Source: Neoarius graeffei (Eukaryota > Chordata > Actinopteri > Siluriformes > Ariidae). From it: a stretch of 64,000 nt of DNA. Below, one piece after another: positions 1 to 13,025 of the stretch (position 1 is its first letter; each line of letters opens with the position of its first letter). Position numbers and translations under genes: made by a program. Location of the stretch: assembly GCF_027579695.1 (NCBI RefSeq), contig NC_083587.1, forward strand, positions 51,453,021-51,517,020, read 5' to 3'. The notes below the pieces were generated by a model. It was not told where the DNA came from. It ran no database searches and saw only the letters and a program-made list of their open reading frames with translations.

Positions 1-815
1 GGGTACCTAGGGTGCATACAACTTCTACCCAGATTTGCTTAATTACAATTATTAATGAAGTTATGGACTAATTAAGCCTTAATGAGCAGTACAACAAAAA
101 TTGATTCTTCTCGGTCAATTCCTCGACGTTTTGGATTCTTTCTGGCAAATAGGTCGGTATTCCTGGGGTGGATATCGCTTCTATATATAGCTTGTATATA
201 GTCTATATAGCTTGCAACATTTATTGTGCAAGGCGGCCCACTTTAGATCGTTCCTTCTGGACTAGACGGGGCCAGAGTGAGCTACACCGTCATTGACGGT
301 CTGGTTTAAATATGTATTGAAAAATTGATTCTAAATATTGACATACTTATTACTTATTTATTTTTGCTGATTTTTATTTACATTTTCCAGCCCAGAAATG
401 ATCTCCGAATCAGCTCTGTCCACATTTCTTAAATGGTACAGTAAATCACAAGGTATGTGTAGTTTTCATTTTAAATTTTGTCAATTTATTAAATCAGCTT
501 CAGCCAAATCTAAAGAAATGGGATGTGTTTAAGTATAGTCGATGTTATTAAATGCCAACATTAAATATTTGCCAACCAATCATGATTCATCACTATTCTA
601 TGGCTGCTTAACAATCTGTAACATGATCAGAACAGCGTTAAATTGTGTACGCGATGTCTGTGGAGAAAGCTAGGGCCTAGTCTGTTACCTAAAAGTAATG
701 ACAGAAGGGAACCTAGTGCCAAAAAACCAAAATGTGCCTTCTCTTATAGTTAACTAAATGTCTGATAACTACATGTACAATGTTTTAAGTTTTAGATTTT
801 TACCAGATTTTCTTT
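1..815. other. AT-rich non-coding stretch
   Basis: No recognisable gene or repeat except a possible plus-strand exon-like segment at 391-454 (acceptor TTTTCCAG, donor GTATGT, 21 open codons) that I could not assign. The rnf144b last exon was looked for here and not seen. Confidence 0.5.
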
Positions 816-1080
816 ATGAGTGGAGGGAATAAAATTGGCCATGCTCTCTGGGTGGGACAGATGGCATACTCCCATCAATCTCTCCCGTTAATCACAGTGA
901 CACTAGCCAGTCATGGATGTTTATGGATGTCATGTATGTGGAAGAGGGCAGATAGTGCTTTCCTTCAAATGTTCCATTGCTCTCTGATGCAGCAGTAACA
1001 GCAATTGAAAAAGGTAGGCTGGCTTCATGTATTAGAGGAAGCATACGTTAGCCTTCAGCCTCCCCAGTTGGTAGCTGTTG
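816..1080 (+). repeat. Fish interspersed repeat, SINE-like
   Basis: The segment from GGGAATAAAATTGGCCATGC to the CCTCCCCAGTTGGTAGC end, with the phrases CTCTGGGTGGGACAGATGGCA and GAGGAAGCATACGTTAGCC, looks like a common fish short interspersed repeat. From memory only; no tail or duplication was defined. Confidence 0.45.
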
Positions 1081-1114
1081 TATGATAGGAAAGAGCTGGC
1101 TGGTGGTCATGTGT

Positions 1115-1115
<1 letters not shown>

Positions 1116-1182
<67 letters not shown>
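1116..1182. repeat. (AT)n microsatellite
   Basis: About 33 perfect AT dinucleotides inside the Tc1 remnant. Confidence 0.97.
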
Positions 1183-1185
<3 letters not shown>

Positions 1186-1315
1186 AACACCTGACCATCA
1201 CACCCATATCTGGTTCTTCCCCAGACTTTGTTGCCACAAAGTTGGAAGCCCACAACTGTAACGAATGTCTTTTTGTATACTGTATCATTACAATTTCCTT
1301 CACTGGAACTAAAAG

Positions 1316-1692
1316 GGGTGGCACGGTGGTGTAGTGGTTAGCACTGTCGTCTCACAGCAAGAAGGTTCTGGGTTCGAGCCCAGTGGCCAACAAGGGCCTT
1401 TCTGTGTGGAATTTGCACGTTCTCCCCATGTCTCTGTGGGTTTCCTCCGGGTGCTCCGGTTTCCCCCACAGTCCAAAGACATGCAGGTTAGGTTAACTGG
1501 TGACTCTAAATTGACCGTAGGTGTGAATGTGAGTGTGAATGGTTGTTTGTCTCCATGTGTCAGCCCTGCGATGACCTGGCGACTTGTCCAGGGTGTACCC
1601 CGCTTCTCGCCCATAGTCAGCTGTGATGGGCTCCAGCTTGCCCGCGACCCTGCACAGGATAACTGGTTATAGATAATGGAATGGAAGGATGG
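1316..1692 (+). mobile_element. tRNA-derived SINE (V-SINE-like), ATGG-tail type
   Basis: Head GGTGTAGTGGTTAGCACTG with a B-box-like GGTTCGAGCCC, the conserved core CCTCCGGGTGCTCCGG, and a tail ending ATGGAAGGATGG. Flanked by 13-bp duplications CTGGAACTAAAAG at 1303-1315 and 1693-1705, showing insertion into the Tc1 remnant. Confidence 0.93.
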
Positions 1693-1706
1693 CTGGAACT
1701 AAAAGG

Positions 1707-1896
1707 CTGATTCTAAACCTGTTCCAGCATGACAATGCTCCTGTGCACAAAGCAAGATCCATGAAGACATGTTTTTCCAAGTTTTATGTGGAAGAACTTG
1801 AGTGGCCTGCACAGAGCCCTGACCTCAACTCCACTGAACACCTTTGGGATGAACTGGAACTCCAACTGCACCTCAGGTCTCCTTTCACTCAAAGGT
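1707..1896 (+). pseudogene. Tc1 transposase C-terminal fragment
   Basis: About 60 residues of a DDE transposase with HDNAPVHK, EWPAQSPDLN and EHLWDEL. It starts without any N-terminal DNA-binding or first-Asp region and ends near a later repeat junction. Confidence 0.75.
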
Positions 1897-2223
1897 GACC
1901 TATTATTAATATTAAATGATAACGAACCACTGCTCACCTCACCTCCCTCTTCCATCAGCCAATCAGGCAGCACTTTCCTCTTGAATATTAATTTGAAAAG
2001 GAAGTTCTCAAGTCATGAGTGGAGAGACTCAGATGAGAGGCGGGATAATTCTAATGAGCTCCGCTTGTGACAGAAAGGGGAGACGAATCTGAACGGCTTA
2101 TTGAAGCACATGTTTTCTGAAATAGGGGCCCTAAAGAAACTGACAGGGTTTTTTTATTTCAGAGTTTGTGGGTTGGTATGCTCCAGATACCCAAATGTTT
2201 TTCATAATATGTCCCCTTTAACA
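1897..2223 (+). mobile_element. 5'-truncated TTAA-type MITE
   Basis: Shares blocks with the element at 3576-4448 (the AAATGATAACGA.CCACTG stretch, GCCAATCAGG, TCTGAACGGCTT.TTGAAGCA, CCAGATACCCAAATG) and ends CATAATATGT.CCCTTTAA at a TTAA. The left end is missing. Confidence 0.72.
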
Positions 2224-2956
2224 TTACTTACCTTTACCCAAGTAAATGTTTTACACCTTGTTTTACACTTCAAATCTGCTGAGTTGATCGATACCCTTTG
2301 TTGCTTATGGTAATGTGTATTACTTTCCACTCCACCCTTGTTAGCTTGGCTATTTCTGTATCACATCTGAGTACCAGCACTTGCGCCAAGACTGTAGAAG
2401 TCTTGGTTCTTCCTAATGTCTCAATCTTATTAGAAACTTTTATCACGGTCACCCCAGGTAACATCTGAGCTCTCAGTATCAGCCAGTCCTTAATACTGAT
2501 TAGATCCTTACACGCCTTTCATAGTGTCACAGAGCCAGACATGATCTCTAACGAAAATATGCGTCTTTCAAAAACTCGGTAGTGAATTGAAGTGAAAATA
2601 AGCACAGACATTGTTATGCCCATTGGATTTCCCTCTCTACAAACCCCTCCTATGACACCGGATGCTTGTTGTAGGCAGCAGTTTGGAGCTTGTTTGGAGT
2701 TTGTTCTCCACCAACCCTTAAGTTCAACTTTCTTAGTCTCATAACCCCCTTTTTTTGATTTACTAATGAATGACATGATATGCTTTTAACTTTTCATGCA
2801 TTTAATTATACAATACAGTCAGTATTTCGAACCCTAGATTCCTCAAGTGCTCCTTTAACAGCTCAATGCCTGGTTTGCTGCTACCAAATACATGTACTGT
2901 AAATGTAAATAGAACTAGTGGAGCTCATCAACAGACTCCTACATGCAGTTATTCAT
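2224..2956. other. Intergenic or intronic sequence, nothing recognised
   Basis: Lies downstream of rnf144b exon 6 on the minus strand, probably in its last intron. No repeat family or conserved coding was recognised. Confidence 0.4.
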
Positions 2957-2989
2957 TTATAGAAACAGAATATTTCCAATGTACTGTAC

Positions 2990-3079
2990 CTGTGTCCTGT
3001 TCCACATGACAGAAGCTCTGGAATGTCCTAACTTATTACGGCAGGGACCTTTATCGTAGTGTCTCAGGAAAATGTCCCC
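2990..3079 (-). CDS. rnf144b: rnf144b coding exon 6
   Basis: Thirty codons after RING2, [11 protein letters not shown] through MWNRTQ. Acceptor AG sits at 3081-3080 and donor GTACAG begins at 2989. Both ends are phase 0. The next residues expected in this family are a Val-Val-Gly-Ile start to a membrane helix; no such exon was found between 1 and 2980. Confidence 0.92.
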
Positions 3080-6000
3080 CTGCAAAACACAAGCAGGTTC
3101 ATGATGTGAACTGCTGCAAGTTTGTTTTTCAATATTAAAACCTCCTGAGGAAAATACAAGAGGAGTGCTTACATCTAGATTCTGTAAGCAGTACCAGCAG
3201 AAAGTGTGCTTGCAGCTCTTGCACAACATTTGGGCACAGCCCTGGTTGCGCTCGATGTACACGCCACACTTGGGACACTGTTTGATGATGGGGTCTGGGT
3301 CCACACTGGCCTGAGCACTGTACAAAGCAAACAACACACCTTTATTCACATGCTGACTAGAACATAATATGAAGTATGATGAGAAATTTGTCTATTTGGG
3401 GTTAATCATTTAAATAAAATGAATATGTGAAGAAATAATACGTTTAAAATCACAAAATATGAGCAGTTTGTAGTTTACACCGCTCTGTACTATCTGCAAG
3501 GTGAACTTCGGTTGAAATGAAAAGACTGACCTACCCCCACCTCATCTGCTGAAACTACATGGCTAGTGAGCTTCCTTAAAGGTGACATATTATAACCCTT
3601 TTCCACAAGTTGACGCAGTTCCAGTCATCCATCCATTATCTGTAGCCGCTTTAGCCTGTCCTACAGGGTCGCAGGCAAGCTGGAGCCTATCCCAGCTGAC
3701 TATGGGCGAAAGGTGGGGTACACCCTGGACAAGTCGCCAGGTCATTGCAGGGCTGACACAGAGACAAACAACCATTCACACTCACATTCACACCTACGGT
3801 CAATTTAGAACCACCAATTAGCCTAACCTGCATGTCTTTGGACTGTAGGGGAAACCGGAGCACCCGGAGGAAACCCACACAGACACGGGGAGAACATGCA
3901 AACTCCACACAGAAAGGCCCTTGCTGGCCACTGGGCTCGAACCCAGGACCTTCTTGCTGTGAGGAGACAGTGCTAACCACTACACCACCGTGCTGCCCCG
4001 ACGCAGTTCCCTGAGGACTTAATGAAATGTTTGTGACAGGCTTTGGCCAAAATATCACAAGGATAAAGCACTACAGCTCCCTTCTCACCACGTCTAAACA
4101 CCCCTATTCAAAACAGCTGATTTGAGTGCCTGTTTCTTTAAATGATAATGAGCCACTGTTCACCACACACTCCCTTCCACCGGCCAATCAGGTACCACTT
4201 TCCTCATTAATATTCATTTACAAAGACAGTTCTCAAGCCATGAGTGGAGATACGATAGTCAAATGAGGGCGTGGCATAATTCTAACGAGCTCCTTATGAC
4301 ATAGAAAGTGGAGCCAAATCTGAACGGCTTGTTGAAGCAAGAAACTGACTGTGTGTCTTATTTTTTATCCGGGTTGGTAGGCTCCAGATACCCAAATGTA
4401 TGTGCACAAGCACTGAAACAGTGAGTTTTCATAATATGTTCCCTTTAACAGCAAAAGCAGCAGAGCTGGGCAACATGGTTCTGCTTGTGGGTAGAGTTAA
4501 TTTCAGGGCCAGAAAAAAACTGTAAAGAAAATCTTAAAATGAAGAAACTAGCCACTGCATATCAGTGTTACAAAAGGCAGTTTTTGTAAGGTATCTTTAA
4601 ATTTAGATAACTATTAAGGCTGGGACGGTTTGCAGCCGAGTGCAAAGCAGCTGGGATGAAGATCAGCACCTCCAAGTCCGTGGCCATGGCGCTCAGCCGG
4701 AAACAGGTGGAGTGCCTACTCCAGGTTGGGGGGGGGGGGGGGGGGGGGGGTTGCTACCTAAAGTGGAGGAGTTTAAGTATCTCGGGTTTTTTTCACGTGT
4801 GAGGGTAAGGGGTAGCGGGAGTTGGACAGAAGGATCGGGGCAGCGCCAGCAGTGATGCTGATGCTAAACCGGTCTATTGTGGTAAAGAGAGAGCTGAGCC
4901 AAAAGGCAAAGCTCTCAATTTACTGGTCCATCTACGTTCCCACTCTCACCTATGGTCACGAGCTATGGGTGGTGACCGAAAGAATGAGATCTCGGATACA
5001 AGCGGTAGAAATTAGTTTTCTCCGCAGGGTGGCTGGGGTCTCCCTTAGAGACAGGGTGAGAAGCTTGGTCATTCGGGAGAGACTCAGAGTCGAACCGCTG
5101 CTACTCCACATTGAAAGGAGTCAGCTGAGGTGGTTCGGGCACCTTGTTAGGATGCCCCCTGGATGCCTCCCAAGGGAGGCTTTCTGGGTATGCCCCACCG
5201 GAAGGAGACCCCGGGGCAGACCCAGGACACACTGGAGAGATTACATCTCTCGGCTGGCCTGGAACGCCTCAGTATTGCCCCGGAAGAGCTGGTGGAGGTG
5301 GCCAGGGAGAGGGAAGTCTGGGCTGCTCTGCTTAGGCTGCTACTCCCGCGACCTGGATAAGCAGTAGAAGATGGATGGATGGAACTATTAAGGTCTAGAA
5401 TCCCTTTTAAGTATTGCAAATTGCACCTTTAATTGGAAGGATATACATTATATAAATCAATAAAATATAAGTGAACTTCACATTAAAGAGTAAATATTAT
5501 TCAGCAAATACTAGGAAAAAAATTCTATACATGATGTGATGCTTTTGGAAAACTGTGGATCCATCAGTTAATTATAATGCACAGAATTCCACTGTCTTCT
5601 ATTGATGAATTCAAATACAGCATCAGTAAAACCGCAAACAAAATGCATTTGAATAATCTGAAACGGCTATTCATTCTTTAATAAAGCACACTGGCAGCAG
5701 TAACCTGTCATTGGCAGGCAGCACCACTAGAGGCAGGTGCTGTTGACAGCTGTGTCCATCCTCCCATAGTTCTTTGCAGGTGAAACAAAAAATACCGTGG
5801 CATGTTGGGCAGGGAACTGGCAGCGGTTTACCCCCAGTACCAGGGTTCACACTGCACACAGCCTGACATTCCAGCACTGGGCACCAGACCTTACATGGGT
5901 CCAACTGAACACCTAAGAGAGGGAGACAGAAGGTGTGTGTGAAACATTTAATCAAGAAACTATAGCTGTGCTCAGTATACTTGTGCGCTGAGATGACCTT

Positions 6001-8526
6001 GGTAGGAATATAACCATCCATCCATCCATTCTCTCATCTCATCTCATTATCTCTAGCCGCTTTATCCTGTCCTACAGGGTCGCAGGCAAGCTGGAGCCTA
6101 TCCCAGCTGACTATGGGCGAGAGGCAGGGTACACCCTGGACAAGTCGCCAGGTCATCACAGGGCTGACACAGAGACAAACAACCATTCGCACTCACATTC
6201 ACACCTACGGTCAATTTAGAGCCACCAATTAGCCTGTGTGTTGCATTATGGGATACAGGGCATAGACGGCATGTTTGGAAATTCATTCCATGTAGTACAT
6301 CATAGAAGTACCTCTGGAAATATTCATCTCATTCACATGCTGTTTATTGCATATATATGCATAGTAGGTCATTTTGAATGTTCAAAAGTCACAGAGCTAA
6401 CCATCTTTGTAGGGGGAACTCATTTCAGGGCCAGAAATTTTTAAATCTGAAAATGGAAAAAAACTACAGTGGTGCTTGGAAGTTTGTGAACCCTTTAGAA
6501 TTTTCTATATTTCTGCATAAATATGACCTAAAACATCATCAGATTTTCACACAAGTCCTAAAAGTAGATAAAGAGAACCCAGTTAAACAAATGAGACAAA
6601 AATATTCTACTTGGTCATTTATTTATTGAGGAAAATGATCCAATATTACATATCTGTGAGTGGCAAAAGTATGTGAACCTTTGCTTTCAGTATCTGGTGT
6701 GACCCCCTTGTGCAGCAATAACTGCAACTAAACGTTTGCGGTAACTGTTGATCAGTCCTGCACACCGGCTTGGAGGAATTTTAGCCCATTCCTCCATACA
6801 GAACAGCTTCAACTCTGGGATGTTGGTGGGTTTCCTCACATGAACTGCTTGCTTCAGGTCCTTCCACAACATTTCCATTGGATTAAGGTCAGGACTTTGA
6901 CTTGGCCATTCCAAAACATTAACTTTATTCTTCTTTAACCATTCTTTGGTAGAACGGCTTGTGTGCTTCGGGTCATTGTCGCTGCATGACCCACCTTCTC
7001 TTGAGATTCAGTTCATGGACAGATGTCCTGACATTTTTCCTTTAGAATTCACTGGTATCATTCAGAATTCATTGTTCCATCAATGATGGCAAGCCGTCCT
7101 GGCCCAGATGCAGCAAAACAGGCCCAAACCATGATACTACCACCACCATGTTTCACAGATGGGATAAGGTTCTTATGTTGGAATGCAGTGTTTTCCTTTC
7201 TCCAAACATAACGCTTCTCATTTAAACCAAAAATTTCTATTTTGGTCTCATCCATCCACAAAACATGTTTCCAATAACCTTCTGGCTTGTCCACGTGATC
7301 TTTAGCAAACTGCAGACGAGCAGCAATGTTCTTTTTGGAGAGCAGTGGCTTTCTACTTGCAACCCTGCCATGCACACCATTGCTGTTCAGTGTTCTCCTG
7401 ATGGTGGACTCATGAACATTAACATTAGCCAATGTGAGAGAGGCCTTCAGTTGCTAAGAACTTACCCTGGGGTCCTTTATGACCTTGCCGACTATTGCAC
7501 GCCTTGATCTTGGAGTGATCTTTGTTGGTCAACCACTCCTGGGGAGGGTAACAATGGTCTTGAATTTCCTCCATTTGTACACAATCTGTCTGACTGTGGA
7601 TTGGTGGAGTCCAAACTCTTTAGAGATGGTTTTGTAACCTTTTCCAACCTGATGAGCATCAACAGCGCATTTTCTGAGGTCCTCAGAAATCTCCTTTGTT
7701 CGTGCCATGATACACTTCCACAAACATGTGTTGTGAAGATCAGACTTTGATAGATCCCTGTTCTTTAAATAAAACAGGGTGCCCACTCACACCTGATTGT
7801 CATCCCATTGATTGAAAACACCTGACTCTAATTTCACCTTCAAATTAACTGCTAATCCTAGAGGTTCACATACTTTTGCCACTCACATATATGTAATATT
7901 GGATCATTTTCCTCAATAAATAAATGACCAAGTATAATATTTTTGTCTCATTTGTTTAACTGGGTTCTCTTTATCTACTTTTAGGACTTTGTGTGAAAAT
8001 CTGATGATGTTTTAGGTGATATTTATGCAGAAGTATAGAAAATTCTAAAGGGTTCACAAACTTTCAAGCACCACTGTAGCCATATCAGTTGTACTGGGTG
8101 AAGTGTAGCATCTTAGGGCCAATGTATATTTTATACTTTTACAAACAATGATGTGTCTATCTGGGCGAGGAAGAATGAATCCAAATGATTCTACTCATAG
8201 GAATTTGTGTATTGAGAAAAAGCGGATTATATTGAGCTTCTCAAGTTCTGTAAAAGGAAAGCTTGTGTTTTGCTGTTTTTATTTTTCTACTATAATGCTG
8301 GACTTATAAAGTGGACACCCAGTAATTGTATTATGAATCAATCTTTATTTTTATTATGATCTGATCATCTTTTTTTATGTTTAAAATATTTTTAAACATC
8401 ACAAACTGCAGCTTTAAAGGAGAAGCTCTACCAAAAATGCACACCAAGCTAAAATCAAGCAAAGCACATCAAATGTTTTCCAAACACTAACTGATGGTGC
8501 TATTTTTAATTCACAGTTTGTCACAT

Positions 8527-8561
<35 letters not shown>

Positions 8562-11500
8562 AGGGAGACTTTTTGGTTGACCCAACACTAAACACAATAA
8601 GCATTAGCTGTTCTTTCTAGGCTTTGCGGCTCATTCGAATCTGCCCTCTGTCTCAACAAAGATCCAGCATGTTTACAGAACCAGCGGTTCAGGGAAATAC
8701 CTCAGCTTTGCCACAGCAAATGAGCTCATTGTCCTCTGCTTTCTGTGGTATTTTGTTAATTACATAATGCTCAGTATGAGCAGGCAAACAAACTCCAACC
8801 ACAAATCCGGTTTCATTCATTCATTCATTCATTCATTCATTCATTCCTTTTCACATAAATCAAGAGCTTATCCTGGGAACACTAGGTATGAATACACCCT
8901 GGATGTCGAAATAAGAAAGAATGACTACAGACCTGTAGCACATCTGATAACGACCCTGAAAAGGGCTCATCCTTGATCAGCACAATCATCTTTAGCTGAA
9001 TAGATGAAAATGCAAAAACTGGTTGTGGACTGACTTCACCATACAGGGAGAAGACATTGAGATGGTCCACACCTACAAATAACTGGATGACAAGGTCAGG
9101 AAACATGGACAGCGTTTTCAAAAAGGGGCAGAGTCGACTGTTTTCAGAGGAGGCTGAGGTCCTTTGGTGTATGTGTCAATCTACTTCATACGTTTTGAGT
9201 CAGCGGTGTTGAGTCTGTGTGTGTTAGGGTAGCAGCATAAATGGAAAAAGATAAAAACAGACTCAACTAGAAGGGCATTCGGGAGAGTGCATACTTCCAC
9301 CGAACTTCATATTAGAATATCCTGGATCCACATACATAACCGGGCGGCACGGTGGTGTAGTGGTTAGCGCTGTCGCCTCACAGCAAGAAGGTCCTGGGTT
9401 CGAGCCCCGGGGCCGGCGAAGGCCTTTCTGTGTGGAGTTTGCATGTTCTCCCCGTGTCCGCGTGGGTTTCCTCCGGGTGCTCCGGTTTCCCCCACAGTCC
9501 AAAGACATGCAGGTTAGGTTAACTGGTGACTCTAAATTGACCGTAGGTGTGAATGTGAGTGTGAATGGTTGTCTGTGTCTATGTGTCAGCCCTGTGATGA
9601 CCTGGCGACTTGTCCATGGTGTACCCCGCCTTTCGCCCGTAGTCAGCTGGGATAGGCTCCAGCTTGCCTGTGACCCTGTAGAAGGATAAAGCGGCTAGAG
9701 ATAATGAGATGAGATGAGATGAGACATACATAACCAGATTTGGATCAAAATCTAATCAATTGTTCCTTGGCCCATGGCTCGCCTTTCCTCAAAATTTCAT
9801 CAAAATTTGTTCACTACTTTTTGAGTTACGGTTGGGAACAGACACGCACACAAAAATCCTGGATCAGTATGCGTATCTGGATCCTGGATCCATATACATA
9901 TTCGGATTTGCATCAAAATCTAATATTTGGTTCCTTTGGTCCATGGCCTATCTTTCCTCAAAATCTTCAACTTCATCAAAATCTGTTCACTACTTTTGAG
10001 TTACATTGGGAACAAACAGACAAACAAACAAATGGAAGTGAAAACATAACCTCCTCCAACAAAGTTGTTGGTGGTAACAAGATTATCAGGAAGGCAGGTT
10101 CAGTTCTGGGGCTCAGAATAAACTCATACCCCCTTTCCACCAACGTGAACCAGGTGCTAGTTCTGGGCTGGTGTGAGTCCTGGTTCAACTTGCAAACTTT
10201 CTAAGAACCAGTTTGCTTTTCCATAGGCTAGAGAGCCACATCATTATGTCACTGTATACGTCTCTGCTTTCCCAGCCACTAGCCCCGCTAGTCCCTGCCA
10301 CTTTGCCAGCCAACCGCTAGCCTGCCCTGCTCGCGCCAAGCACAACAACAATGTCTGACTATATCGTCTCTTCTTCTGCGGATTAATCAGACTAGACACT
10401 ACACTAGATCTGTTTTTTTATGTCAATCACAAAGCTTTAGCTAGCCTTGTTGGTCATGATAATCCTGCTCCCGGCTCCGATATAAGTGGTTCTTGGTTCT
10501 AGACCAGCAAAGAGTTGGTGGAACCAGTTTTCCTGGTCGAGAGCCAGTTCTTTGGCTGTAGAAACACAAAGAACTGGTTCGAGATTAGGCAACAGCTCTG
10601 AACCAGCCCTGGAACTGCCTTGGTGGAAAGGGGGGGGTATCAGTGGAGTTGGTGATTGAAAGGAGAATTCTAGATAAACTCTTAATCACCAGCACTGAAC
10701 TCACTCATACCTTGCTCTGAAGTTTACAATGAGCAACAGGTTCATTCCGCTTTTCACAGGTCTGGCAGCTATCAGACTATATAACTCTTACATTAGATCA
10801 TCAGCTTATCTCTTCTATTACTTTTTTATCTGCACTGATTCTTGCACTTTCCTCAGCCCAAGGCTGCACAAAGACATTTTTTGCACAGTGTTATAACATG
10901 CGCATATCTTGCACATATATCTATAGTTTTAGTACATACAATATACATAAAGTGTATTTAGATACATCTGTTTTTTACATTTTCTCTACCTTTTAATACA
11001 TTTTGTATCACTGTTTTATGTTTTGTTTATGCTTTAACTAACCTTCTACTGCTATACTGTCTTTTGTCTGGTCCTATTTCATCTATTCTCTCTTCATGTC
11101 TGCTGAAGAGAGAAACATTAGAATTTCCCACCTGGGATAAATAAATTCTTATCTTATCTTATCTAATATAGCGCACTATGCAACAGACTCATTCACACAC
11201 ACACTCATTCACACCTACGGGCAACTTTAGCTCGGAGGTGTCAAAAAAAACATACCAGTAGGTGAACTGGTTACTCTAAATTGCTTGTAGGTGTGAGTGT
11301 GTGTCTGCATGGCACCCTGTGATATCCCATCCTAGGTAAAGATGAATGAATGAATAATTAAGCTGACTCCTGACAGACTCTGTTACTTCATTGATTTGGG
11401 TGTATGTTTTGGGTCATTGTTGTGCTAAAAAGTGAAATTTCTTTTCACCTTCAGCTTACTAGCAGATGCCTGAAGGTTCTGCACTAAAATCGGCTGGTAT

Positions 11501-12984
11501 TTGTAGCTTTTCATGACACCCCCCCCCCCACCCACACCTCCTTGATAAAAGCCAAAGCAGCCCTAAAGCATTATGCTGCCACCACCATGTTTCATCTTGG
11601 TTATGGTGTTCTTTTGGTGACGTGGTTTTTTGCACCAATAATACCTTTTGGAATTATTATACCTTTTGCAATTGGTTTCCTCAGATCTTAACACATTTCC
11701 CACATGGTTTAGGGTGATTTAGTTGGGCTTGGATGCTTTTCGTGAGAAAGGGCTTCCATCTAGCCACCCTACCCCATAGCCCAGACATGTGCAGAATGCG
11801 AGAGATTGTTGTCACATGCAGAGAGTAATGCTACATTCCTACAGCTCCTTTAATGTTGCTGTAGGTCTCTTGGTTAGTTTTTTCATGTCCTTTTGTCAAT
11901 TTTGGAGGGACGTCCTGTTCTTGGTATCGTCACTGTGGTGCACCAGTTTTTCCACTTCTTGATGATGGCTTTCACTGCATTCCATGGTACATCTAATGTT
12001 GTGGAAATTCTTTTCTACCCCTCTCCTGATCTGTATCTTTCAACAAGTGAGATACCATACATACTTTGTAAGCTTTTTGAGGACCATGGTTTCAGCAGTC
12101 AACTTCAACCAAGAAGACGTCAAGAAAATCCTACAGAAACGGCTGGTCTTTTTGGGGGTTAATCATTGGTGACAGCTGTACGATAATTACTTTTGAACAT
12201 GAGATTGAAGATGAGTGGTTCATTTTAATGTGGGTGTGTATATTTGTTATATCCACTGTATAAAGGCTGATGATGACATGATAGTTGAAACGGAGCACCA
12301 GCTGGCTACGTGTGGAAAGTGTGTAGCCTTGTGGGATTTCCTTATGTAAGATCCAACAGGTGGATGGATTCAAAGGCTCTGTTACATGAGCCTACTTAGC
12401 ATGCGCCTGGTGGCTTGTTGGCTTGATCCCTTTTCCTGCCTTCTATAAAACACACACTCAGCCACTGCCAAGCAGAAGTGAGCAGGAGGAAGAAACTGAA
12501 AGAAGACTTTTGCCCTTGACTACAGCATAATTTGTGTAAATACTGCAGCCTTGGTGCAGATTCTATGACCTGCTGTGCAATAAACAAGATCCAGTACATG
12601 CACACGTACAAGTACATACCTCTTTCAAATTTGAGCCGCTGGTAGAACTTGACTTGATCACCAGAGGCAAAGGAGGCGATCTGTGTGCACAAGGAAATTA
12701 AAATGATAATTAAATGGTAACTATAGCAGCATAGTTCTGGGGCTGAAAAACAAACTCTTAAGTTGCACAAGCCATAACAACCTGAGGAGTGTGTTGCTGT
12801 GTCGCTTTGAACGTTGGAAAGAATAACATATATGACAGCACAAAAACAGGATGAGCTATCTAACGCACACACCCCAAATGTTATCAATGATTAGCCATTT
12901 ACACAATGCTTGGTTTGAATGAGGTTTAAAATATCCAATTATCCTAATTGAGCTAAATATAGTTATTAGTTATACATCTGAATA

Positions 12985-13025
<41 letters not shown>

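Larger units (their letters stand above)
1085..1900 (+). mobile_element. Degenerate Tc1-like transposon remnant split by a SINE
   Basis: The sequence on both sides of the SINE at 1316-1692 is one Tc1-like unit. Right of it, 1710-1880 encodes FQHDNAPVHKARSMK and EWPAQSPDLN.TEHLWDEL, the second catalytic Asp and the D34E Glu region of a Tc1 transposase. N-terminal coding is missing, so it is a dead internal-deletion copy. An (AT)n run lies at 1116-1182. Confidence 0.75.

Noticed and set aside
1332..1390. tRNA gene
   Set aside because: The TAGTGGTTAGC and GGTTCGAGCCC boxes are the internal promoter of the SINE head; no mature tRNA fold or anticodon arm continues into the core.
4729..4750. Glycine-rich protein feature from poly-G
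   Set aside because: A mononucleotide run within a dead LINE, prone to length error.
8812..8846. CRISPR-like array
   Set aside because: Simple tetranucleotide repeat without spacers; same for GATA at 19909 and TTCA at 44224.
9360..9689. Long open frames in both directions over the SINE copies
   Set aside because: Every copy of the SINE gives the same pair of proteins on both strands; the frames come from the repeat's composition, including its tRNA-like head, not from genes.
12396..12887. Single 163-residue minus-strand protein
   Set aside because: Only 12620-12680 is exon; the rest is intron read-through around rnf144b exon 3.
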